From the NCBI GenBank assembly GCA_040954595.2, contig CM082578.2:10540001-10604000 (forward strand): DNA of 64,000 nucleotides, read 5' to 3'. The stretch's first letter is position 1. Each line of letters starts with the position of its first letter. Source of the stretch: Balanoglossus misakiensis (Eukaryota > Hemichordata). A program made the translations under genes and the position numbers. Positions 1 through 11,400 of the stretch are shown here, piece after piece. The notes under the pieces were generated by a model. That model saw nothing but the letters and a program-made list of their open reading frames with translations, was not told where the DNA came from and searched no databases.

Positions 1-183
1 AAAAACAAACATTCTGCCATAAAAAATGGAAGATGGTCAAACAACACTAGTCAACTTAATAAGTTATCACATAAATGACACATTTCCTGACTTTTCAACT
101 GCATGACGTGGCAGCTACCCACAGAAATACAGAAACCGTTTCTTCTCACCGGAATTAACAAGAAACAAACAAATATCACAAAC

Positions 184-2083
<1,900 letters not shown>

Positions 2084-3961
2084 CTTGCTTCCTACCCACA
2101 ATGCTGGGGGTGCGGTACAAAAAGCCCGGATGCTGTCAACATCCCTTCACCTCAGTCGCATGAAAAAATGCATAAAAGAAGTTAACATACAAACATTCAC
2201 TTAATTGATCAGATTTTGGTCAAATATTGTGTATTGCAGTAAATAATATCATACAAATTGCAATAATTTAAAGAAGAAACCATTCATACACAACAAAAAC
2301 GACTCATCTAAGCGGTGGTGTCGCACGAGGCTAAAATTTCTCACGAAGGCGGGGCTCCGTGGAAAAGGACCTTGGACAAATTCTTTCCAACAAGAGTACA
2401 AACAAGGCCCAGATTAATTTTCTTTTTGTAGTTATAAGTAAGTTAAAGCAATTTACGGTCATACTTTTACTCGTAGTACCCCAAAATTGTTCAATTCCCA
2501 AAATAATTACATGAATACCCGGATGAACTAATTAACATAAATATGGCGTCTCTCCAGGGTAGCTTTTAGTTGTCATGCAGCCAGCCATTATTGGTGTAAC
2601 AATGTTGCAGAATTATGCATGACGGATCGCAATCGTAACCGTGTAAATTGCATGTTACATCGGTCAGTATAGCATATGTTTGTACCCATCCGTTCTCATT
2701 TAATTGACTTTACCCAAGCACTAGCTGATTGAAATCCGGTTTTTCCACTTCACTTCGCCATGTTTTTTGTCAGTGATATCTTTGAAGTTGGCTAGATAAT
2801 TTATGTCAATGAAAGTAGGCGTGAACGATCTGACACAATCAGCCAATCAGCATCAACTTGTTGGCATTCATATATCCTATTGATCGTCCAACTGTATACA
2901 TGTAGTAGGGGCTTTGGCAATCATCATTTACATGCCGCATAACAACCTGTTAACGACCAACTTTTAATGAGGGGTTGTCAGTGATAAAATCACAATACGT
3001 GCAAATGATGTGTTAACTTCGATTTATACATGTAGATGAATTTAACTGTATCGATGTCATAATGTGTTTAATAACTTTAGGCGCTTGAAAATGACAGTAT
3101 CATGCAAGTATTAGTAAATTACATGTATCTTTCATGCCTAGTTACTGGTTTATGTTTTCTTTTAAAGGTATACAGTCACCTACAATTTACAGACGCCCTA
3201 TATATAGCTGAAATGGTGTATTTGAGCGTTCTAAAGAACATATACAGCCTAGTAGCGCTCTTTTTTTCGCGTGTGCCACCCACTGAAAATCCGTGATTGG
3301 CTAGATCTCACTTTTACCATCACTTGGTGATCGTATACCTTTAAGCTAGCCGAGAAGATCGTACTGCTGTTTGTTTTGTAGCCGATACCTACGACTTTAC
3401 AATTCCACGGGAGAAGGAATGCAACTGCAACTGACAGTTTTTTTTAGCAGATCCGTTATCTATCACAAGCTTTAGTTTTGCTGTATGGACTAAACGGCCG
3501 TTGGTTTTACTGGTCATGCCATGTGTAAATGTGAAATACCATTTGTGGTGTTAATATTAATAGAAAACTGTAGTCTGGAAAAAAGTTCCCTTCTGTAAAC
3601 TAAATATAACTCTAAGCAGATGATATCTTTATTTAGAGATATGCACATTAGTTTACCAGTATAGCTTTGTGATGTTTAATTGATATCAGAGTTTGATATC
3701 GTTCATGTAAAAAAGAAATGAACATATACTATATACATGTACATACAGAGCGGACAATTTCTGGTGTAATTGGTGATATTTTATTCTCATTCAGTTTGGA
3801 CTAAGTATAATTGCATATATCATATGTGATCATAAACTAATTTTTGTTGGTAAAAATTAAACTCTAATTGATATCTCTCATCTTCTCCAAGACTCACAAT
3901 CAGCATAGTGGTGCCAATTAGTTTTTACCGCCACACAGTTCCGACAAGATCAGAAAAAAAG
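2084..3961. promoter_or_regulatory. Head-to-head intergenic region HCFC1 / TMEM187
   Basis: This 1.9 kb gap lies between the HCFC1 start codon (minus) and the TMEM187 start codon (plus), so it must hold both promoters and 5' UTRs. No clear TATA box was seen near either start. The HCFC1 start lies in an AAGATGGCGGC word that resembles a YY1 site. A small inverted-repeat element occupies 3162-3344. Nothing else coding was recognised; the short open frames here have no supporting features. Confidence 0.5.
3162..3344. mobile_element. MITE-like element, 183 bp
   Basis: The stretch starts TTAAAGGTATACAGTCACC and ends with the near inverted complement GGTGATCGTATACCTTTAA, giving terminal inverted repeats of about 19 bp with two mismatches. 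The interior has no coding capacity. The size, TIRs and position in noncoding DNA fit a miniature inverted-repeat element. No target-site duplication was proven. Confidence 0.5.
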
Positions 3962-4759
3962 ATGAAGCCCATGACACAAGCCCTGCTGCATGTAGCAGTC
4001 CCTATCGCACTCCTTGTGGTCCTAGTTTTCAACGGCCTGTTCGATTCCGCACACACCGAAGTCGGTTATGAACACTACGCCGAACGTGCCGATCCGGACT
4101 GGGGCTTTGTCAAGTTTCCGCCCTGGCTGAAGATGCCGGCCAATTCCCTGGTCAACCTCGGGTACTGTGTCATTGGCGCGGCGTGGATGTACCTCATAGC
4201 CAGAGAGAAAGAGCTGGGGGAGGTAGATCGATACATGTATTACGTTTTCGGCTGGCAGGCGGTGATTTACGGAGGCGTGCAGTATGCCAGGATAGCCACG
4301 CAGCTGCATCGGTGGGCCATTCTCGACCAGTGGTTGACTTTCCCCTTCTTTGCCTGGGTGACTGTGTGGAGCGAGTACCTCTTGCGCGGTTGGAACGGAT
4401 CTAAAATCGCACTAATCATGCTTGTATCAGTGTTACTCTATCTGCCCCACACGCTGCACCACCGAGGGTTTGAACTGGGGCTCGGCATCCACGTGGTGTT
4501 CGCCGTGGTCAGCGCCGCCCGGGTTCACCTCAGGTGTCCCGTGAAGGAGAACCTGGCCATCTTCATCTACGCTCTGCTGTGCTGTGCCGGATTCGTCTTC
4601 CTGAAGCTGTCCGATCACTACCTCGCCAGGTTTGCACTGTTCCGGTACCTGACCGGACATTTCTGGTCCAAAGTGTGCGACTTCCTGCAGATTCATTTTG
4701 TGAGCCGGTTTTTCTTCAACATCAATAGGCATATACAGATGACGAAGAAGGAAGGGTGA
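3962..4759 (+). CDS. TMEM187: Transmembrane protein 187 (TMEM187)
   Basis: A single-exon frame of 265 residues. The start chosen is the ATG at 3962 (MKPMTQALLHVAVP), which aligns with the start of human TMEM187; the frame is open upstream only through non-ATG codons. Diagnostic stretches are FDSAHTEVGYEHYAE, NSLVNLGYCVIG, LDQWLTFPFFAW, FELGLGIHVV and LTGHFWSKVCDFLQIHF, all in family order. Several hydrophobic segments fit a six- or seven-pass membrane protein. The biochemical role of TMEM187 is not established. The human gene also neighbours HCFC1, so the position supports orthology. The end carries basic residues (MTKKEG). Confidence 0.95.
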   Translation: MKPMTQALLHVAVPIALLVVLVFNGLFDSAHTEVGYEHYAERADPDWGFVKFPPWLKMPANSLVNLGYCVIGAAWMYLIAREKELGEVDRYMYYVFGWQAVIYGGVQYARIATQLHRWAILDQWLTFPFFAWVTVWSEYLLRGWNGSKIALIMLVSVLLYLPHTLHHRGFELGLGIHVVFAVVSAARVHLRCPVKENLAIFIYALLCCAGFVFLKLSDHYLARFALFRYLTGHFWSKVCDFLQIHFVSRFFFNINRHIQMTKKEG

Positions 4760-4996
4760 AAATGCTCATGACAGTCATCATGTTACTGATTGGATTGTCA
4801 GGACTGGGCAAGTTTTTGTGAGATTTATCTGCCAGGAATGTTGCACTTCACCTGAAGAAAACAGACATTCGGCTAATCATCTTCTAAAATACCAAAACTA
4901 AAAGTGATTCTTCGGTTTCCATAACTTCACTTTCTGTATCAAACACTCAATCAAACACAAAAGTTATCCATAAATGCTTCAAATTAATGTTGACCA

Positions 4997-5002
4997 AATA
5001 AA
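4997..5002 (+). promoter_or_regulatory. Poly(A) signal AATAAA for TMEM187
   Basis: A canonical AATAAA lies 238 bases after the TMEM187 stop codon, in AT-rich DNA. It is the nearest plus-strand signal and a reasonable 3' end for that gene. Confidence 0.45.
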
Positions 5003-5549
5003 CAAATATACCCGCACATGGTTTTAATTTCTTTAAATATATTTTAATCTATCCTTTACGAAAGTAAATGGGGAGCTAGTTGTTCAGCCGTGCACAATAT
5101 TGAATGGGACATTTATATGAAGACAAAGATCCCTGCCCATATAATTATCTCGTAAATAGCAAAATAAGAACCCACTGAAACATATGGTCAAAATGCAAAG
5201 AAAAGTCCAGTTATAACCCCGATTTATCAGGAATAATCACGGTCTATATAATACGACTACTGGGTGGATACGGAGCCCTGGCAAATGAAGTTGAACAAAA
5301 TTCGAAACATCGTGGCGCGGGACCGAAAGGTTTCACCCCACTAAAACCACAAAGTCACGCTCCCACCCCGATAGCACCAACCGTCGCACACTTTCACTGA
5401 CTTTCACGACAAAAATTACTTAATAATTACATCATTCAGGACCTCCACGATCCGCTGAGCGACTGTGTGTGTTAATTGCGACATGTCACACAAATGCCCA
5501 ATAATTTGGTTCATGGAAACAGTCGGCCACGTACCGTAAAATCACCCAC

Positions 5550-5841
5550 CTGATTGCTTCAAGTAGAAGCCTGCATGCTTAGTACATAAACCCTCGGCCG
5601 ACAAAAAATTGCGCATCGCGTCTGCAAGAGCGTTGCTGAATTTTTTCATGTATAAAAACGAGACACCGGGACGAGACATCAATAAGTAAAGATTTTCAAA
5701 TGATGAAAGTATACTTGCTACTACGTGTATCTCAATATTCGCTAATGGTGTAATGCAGGTGTTGGCTGGACCCATAATGCATTCACACTCGCGGATAAAC
5801 TCTTCATTCCAGAAAATGGGTTTTTTTCTTCTGTCAGACAT
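5550..5841 (-). CDS. Possible first coding exon of an unrecognised gene
   Basis: An open frame starts at the ATG at 5841 (MSDRRKKPIFWNEEFIREC) and runs 97 codons to a good donor, TCAG|GTGGGT, at 5550/5549. The product is compact, mixed in composition and has no low complexity, which is unlike random frames here. I do not recognise the family. A possible second exon begins after the acceptor ttttcttcag near 4855; it stays in phase and would add about 23 residues before a stop, overlapping the 3' side of TMEM187 antisense. The gene would be divergent from the lectin at 6268, with 426 bp between starts. It could also be a chance frame or a noncoding transcript. Confidence 0.35.
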
Positions 5842-6267
5842 GTTCTTAATTGACCATTCTGTCAACTAATATAAACTAAGTACTTTGAACACTAAAGAAT
5901 AGTCAAGAACAAGTCTCCACACAAATAGGCCTATGCGTTGAATCATTTTAGCATAATCTCAAGCTTAAAGCTCGACAAAGAAGGTATTAAAATCGGCGAA
6001 GTGTGTAACAGTTATTATTGTTTCGTTGTAAAAAGTGTTGTCACTGTTGCTTAAGTAATGTAAAACCTGGTATTTCTGAATGACGTTTTCTATGCATCAG
6101 TGAATTTAAACAGTGACTACCTGCGCAGAAGGTGAGGTGCATGACCCGCTATTTCTTAAACCACCTTTTAGTTTATCTCAGCTTAGTCGTGACACGCGCG
6201 ACTTGCTATCTCCCGCACTCGCAAAAATCGATCGCTAAAGCTCTGTTAATCTAGAGGGAGACCTAAT

Positions 6268-6732
6268 ATGGAAGTTAAGGATGCCAACGTGAAGATTCTT
6301 GGGTGCACCGGAGGATCGGGTTCCCGGCCGTTCACTTTCTACCACCCCGGCCAGTCACTGAGTCGCCTCGATGCCTGTGCGAGTGACGAATGCGTGAAAG
6401 GTATATGGGCCACGCTGACGGACCACAAATGCGCCACTCTGGGCACCCGTGTCGGCGACCGCAGATTGGAGTGCCGGACCTACCGGTTTGCGCCGGACGA
6501 GAGACTGACCGAGCTGGTCATCTGGGAGAGCCGAGACGGCGATCGCATCGGCCGCATCGAGTTCAAGACAAACAGGCGCGGGGCATTCGTGGTCGGCCCC
6601 GGAGGAGGCAAACGACACCAGTTTGAGGTGATGGAGAGTAAGCCCGTAGGCATGACTGGGCAATTCGGCGCTGACATCACGCAGTTTGCTCTGATCGTCA
6701 CGAAGGAAGAAGTACAAGGAAATGGACTGTAG
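6268..6732 (+). CDS. Jacalin-like lectin domain protein
   Basis: A single-exon frame of 154 residues starting at ATG 6268 (MEVKDANVKILGCTGGSGS). Almost the whole chain is one jacalin-like beta-prism domain: a glycine-rich first strand (GCTGGSGSRPF), the central LTELVIWESRDGDRIGRIEFKT pattern (split at residues 80-102), a GPGGGKRHQFEV turn, and a closing MTGQFGADITQFALIVT strand. The family binds mannose or galactose type glycans; ZG16 is the vertebrate relative. There is no signal peptide or membrane segment, so the sequence predicts a cytosolic lectin or one exported by a nonclassical route. No intron was needed. GC content is higher than in the flanks, as in TMEM187, so foreign origin is not indicated by composition alone. 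Confidence 0.85.
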   Translation: MEVKDANVKILGCTGGSGSRPFTFYHPGQSLSRLDACASDECVKGIWATLTDHKCATLGTRVGDRRLECRTYRFAPDERLTELVIWESRDGDRIGRIEFKTNRRGAFVVGPGGGKRHQFEVMESKPVGMTGQFGADITQFALIVTKEEVQGNGL

Positions 6733-7099
6733 GCGAAAACTCAAAGATGAAAAAAAACTTCTATTCGTACACCATTTTATACCGTTTGTCCTAAGGCTTT
6801 AGCTTTCGGTCCAAGCATTATGCCAAGAAATCAAACTGGCTCCCGACCTATCTGAAGTCCGATCTGGCATGTCCAGCGCACTGTGTTGACCACTTTCAAT
6901 AACAATTGAAAGGAATTGATGCGCATCTTTTGCAAAGCACCACTTTCCATGGACGTTTGCAGCGGCCCTCGGGCTAGGATAAAGTTAATCTTCATTCGGA
7001 TGTCCAGGAATCCAGCCATGGAGGTAGACAATGACATTTTGGACAGACGAGTTTTTTATCAAAAGATAACTAGTGTTCACAAAGGTACAGTGTATATGC

Positions 7100-7193
7100 T
7101 TAACCCTTTCACCACCATGGTTCGGTCCAAATTTTTCGTTGTCTATGGCAAAGTTGGACCTCTAGAGAGAAAACCAGGGGGTGAAAGAGTTAA
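7100..7193 (+). mobile_element. 94-bp TIR element, copy 1
   Basis: It begins TTAACCCTTTCACCACCATGG and ends GGTGAAAGAGTTAA, so the ends are inverted complements. The middle contains TCTATGGCAAAGTTGGACCTC. A second copy of exactly the same length lies in opposite orientation at 8273-8366 and a fragment lies near 14340. No coding capacity; MITE-like. Confidence 0.6.
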
Positions 7194-8272
7194 AGATTGT
7201 GCTAAACGTACAATGGTTATAGCTCTCTCTCTTTTTCTGTCAGTTTCATCCAACAGTGCTTGTGTTACCTGTAGGTCGCCAAGCAGACGCCACCCTTTTT
7301 TTGTATCGTGGATTGATAGACACAACACACCAAATGTTTTTTCCTTATTTCTGTTTTATTAATGACTCAGTCCACAGTCCCTCGTGCTCAGTCGCAACAT
7401 TCTCTCCCTGAGTACAATGATTACTACTCATATTATACATACTTTATGCCTAAGCAATATGGTTATCACATCAATAAACTGGCATACATAAATAAATAAA
7501 TACAAATGTATGTACAATCTATATATTAAACTGTCCCTGAGCAACATTTGAAAGAAATCACTACAGGAATACCACTGTAACACCCCCGGACACACACACA
7601 TACAAATATTAAAGTTGCTATATTGTTTTGTATCTCAAATAGAGTACTGTAATGTTGATAAATTTAAGTACTGTTACATCAAGAGAGTTATTGAATATAC
7701 ACGACAAAAATTCTGTAAAAATATTATAACAATTTACAGATACTGTAGTGATATGCACACTAGAAACGTATAACTGATCAAAATGAAAAACAATGTCTAG
7801 TCAAATCTCTGTTCCAGAGAACAATTTTAAATAGTAAAAAAATGTGTATAAAAATGCATAATATTACATAAATATGTCGTTCACCAAAGAGAAATAAAAT
7901 TTAGAATTAGGAGAGTAGCTAGCTAGGTGAGTGGTTTTCTGGACACAGTTACTTTCTACTTTCACTGGAACTTTTCAACAAAGCAGATGACACAGTCATT
8001 TTGAGGTACATGGTGTATGTTTTTGACTTCTGTTAAAATTGTTATTTATCCCTGATAAAAACTATCAACAGTGTGAAAAACAGCCCTGGTTCTTTACAAA
8101 ATATATAAATTGTAAATATTCACTGTAAATGGCGATACTGGCCCCGGGCTAAGTATGAGCCATTACCAGAAAAATACAGTTTAATAGTACATCTGAATAA
8201 TTATTTATTATTTATAAATACTTGCAATATCACTCTCGGTAAAAAATGCTCCCTAGGCAGGAAAAACGCCCA

Positions 8273-8366
8273 TTAATCCTTTCACCCCCATTTTCCTGTA
8301 CAGAGGTCCAAATTCACCATAGAAAACAATGGAGTTGGACCAAACCATGGTGGTGAAAAGGGTTAA
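8273..8366 (-). mobile_element. 94-bp TIR element, copy 2
   Basis: It begins TTAATCCTTTCACCCCCAT and ends CCATGGTGGTGAAAAGGGTTAA (last 22 bases split: CCATGGTGGTG, AAAAGGGTTAA). Read on the minus strand it matches the element at 7100-7193 in both ends and in the GTTGGACC / GGTCCAA core. Same length, divergent sequence: an older dispersed family. Confidence 0.6.
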
Positions 8367-8418
8367 TGATCTGCTAACCGCCCTGAGTTATGAAGGTATA
8401 CCGTGAAGCCATACGTCT

Positions 8419-11400
8419 CTAGAATGATGTTTCTTGCTCTATACTGTTGACTGGGATTCCGTTCACCTCCGGAGATTGGTTGCCATCTTCTACTATGGTA
8501 TGATGGATGTGTGTTCGGGTCTTGCCGTCTTTGGTTTCTATAAGGACCTGCAACAGAAATGGTACATGATTACAAAACCGGTGAAATTTTACAAGGCTTT
8601 TCCAGGAGTATGGTACAATTCATTCGAAATGTCTAACACAGCTGATCACTGCGAAAAGGGTACTGGCAAATTCCTGCCATAAATTTCAGTGTGAAGTCCT
8701 GTTTCTTAAATTTCTCTCAACTGCACACGTACACATGGTCTGATGGAAAGTTTCACTGTTCACACCCACATGGAAAGAAACCGTGATTTTTTTTTTTACC
8801 TCGTTCAGATCATCTTCCTTGATCGCATACAAGACAGCGTCATGGATTGTGACAAATAAACAGCTCTGCCCTTCAAGGCTCACTTTCGAATAGAAATTCG
8901 AGCGAGAGAAAGTGTCTCGTACACGTCCTGAAATTTAGACAGAGACAGCACAACTGGAGGTGAGTGTGTGTTGCTTTGATGGACGTGGAAAACGTAAGGG
9001 TGCACGCTGCAACAATAACTAGTATATAGCAGTCAATGGTAGAGTGAGTATTAATTTCCAATGAAAAATGAAAACATTGGTTTTCCAGTGATAGAGTTTC
9101 AAATTCCAGGACCAACATGACAAAAAAACAGAGCAGAAATCACTACAATTATGATAAGTCAAAACACACTCAGATGTCCCTGGTCAAAACCTATTTGCTT
9201 GCCCCTTGTCAAAACACATTCACACTTATTATTAACACGATGCTGACTACTAAACCATCCTTACTTTTAGCCTGCACCATCAGTATCTTCACGCCAATCT
9301 TCCTGTAAGAATTGAATATCTCCACCAACCCACTCAAGCCGCTGGAATCCACGAAATTGAAAGTGCCACAGTCGATGATGATCGTGTGGATGTCCCCTCC
9401 GTCGGCCCCGCTTCCTCTATCCACATCATCAATCCCAATATCATCATCATCGTCGTCATCACTACCTAAAATATAGCGCGGACTTTGTGGCGGAGTCAGA
9501 GTTCGAGCGTCGTCGCCGTCCTCATCCACCATTTCGGAGAAAGTGTGATCGTGAGTCCAGTCATCGCTGACTATGAGCGACACCGGAGTGCACAGCTTGA
9601 CAGAACTGTTCCTCTTGAGCGGCGGACTGGTGGGGATCTCCTGTGTTGGGAGACAAATTCATCAACCATATTGTAAGCACTGCGGTACAGAACATCAAGT
9701 TCTAACGTGACATTTCTCCCGGCCCCGTCGGGAAAAGTCACGCTTCGTACGAACACTACTCCATATTGTCACTCACACTTTCTTTGAATATTCTTGGCAA
9801 GGTTTACAACAGTTTTCACTTCAAAGGCGCAAACGGTTAAAACACTTCACCGGAAAGAGACCTACAATTATGCATCAATTGGACAAATTTAGCTGTTACC
9901 TGTTCAGGAGTCTCTTCCGGGCGTCTGTCTGCATCATCCGGTACTTTCATTTCTTTCTTTCTCTTTTTGTCGGCTGCTTCCCTCAGGAGTTCAAATCTGG
10001 CTCTGGCCTGCAGAACCTTTCTGGGGTTAATCTTGGTCAGTTTGTACATCCACTTCTTAAAATGGTTTGTATTGGCATAATAGAGTGAAGACATCATACG
10101 GAATATCTTTATTCCTGGGACCTCTTTAGCCTGGAAGAAGAAAAAAGAATTAACATGGATTGTGTTATCTATCGAATGGGATGATTCTTCGGTAGATGCT
10201 GAAATAACTGGCTGAAACAGATGCAACATGTTTATTTTCATCAAGCAGAAAGTTGGGGAAATAACAGCACTGCAATACAATAACAATCAGAAATTAAAGC
10301 TGCAAGCAGCGTTGGCGGGGCACAAGCGGTTCCCATGGTAACCAGCAAATGCCAAGGATGTATCTGCTGTGGATACCAAGATACGGGAAAGTAGGGCAAA
10401 GGTCACCTGAGGTCACCCCAAATTTGGGCAAAAAAATCGGACCCCATACTAGTCTAGGTCCAACAAAAACCAGACCCCTAGCTCTATTGGTTCGCCTAGA
10501 ATTAGGTATGTGCATAATTAATGAGGTCTTGTGTAAGACTCCATTATGTGCTCCACTGGCTGCCCAAAAGCCAGGACTCTAACTGCTGCGGATGCTGAGA
10601 TATGGGAAAGTAGATCAAAGGTCATCCAAGGTCATCCAAAATTTGGGTATAAAATTTTGAGCCCAGAGTGGGCCATGTCCAACTAAAACCAGACCTCTAG
10701 CCCTATTGGTTAGCCTGGAATTAGATATGCAGAAAAATGATGTTTCAGAAATAGGTCAAGGGTCATTGCCAAAATTACCAAAATATTTGTGTCATGTCCT
10801 GGCAGTATTGGTACCCATGTCCACAAAATTCATGACTGTGGTGCTTTGACAAGAGGAGGTATGGGGAATATGCATATATAATTAGTTGTTTTAAAACTGG
10901 GTCAAAGGTCATGTGAAAATTGCCCCGAAAAATTGTGACAACTTCCGGTCATATGATGACTCATATCCAAAAAAAGAATTTCCGTGCTGTAAACATTTTG
11001 GCTACAAAACGGAATTTTCACTTTTCAATGGTTTTCCGAAAATCCAAAATGGCCGCCATAATGATCGACCAATCACAGTGCGCTTCGCAAACTTGATAGA
11101 CATAGGTTAGGTGACCACATCCCCCGAATCCCGTGACTCGGCAATCTCTGGTTCTGGAGAAGAAGATTTTTAAAGTTTTAAGCAGTTTTTCAGAAAAACA
11201 ATTGTAGCAAAAAAACTTTATGTGTGACGTCATGATTTCAATGGGGTAAAATGATGGACAGAAGATAGGCTACCTGCACACCAAATTTAAACTCGATCGG
11301 CCCAGTGGTTTTTGAGAAGGACTCGTTTAACGATTTTCAGGAAATCCAATATGGCCGTCAGGTCACGTGACTAATTAAATATTCACGAGCCACTGCACGT

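Larger units (their letters stand above)
6733..8418. other. Intergenic and 3' flanking DNA between lectin and SLC26 gene
   Basis: AT-rich DNA without a supportable gene. It holds the two 94-bp inverted-repeat elements listed separately. Several minus-strand AATAAA words (for example around 7350-7357) could serve the SLC26 transcript, which ends on this side. Confidence 0.5.

Noticed and set aside
2084-2101. Longer HCFC1 start
   Set aside because: The codon at 2101 is TTG; the first ATG is at 2083 in a strong context.
3908-3961. N-terminal extension of TMEM187 upstream of ATG 3962
   Set aside because: The upstream frame begins with GTG codons, not ATG, and the homologous N-terminus aligns from the ATG at 3962.
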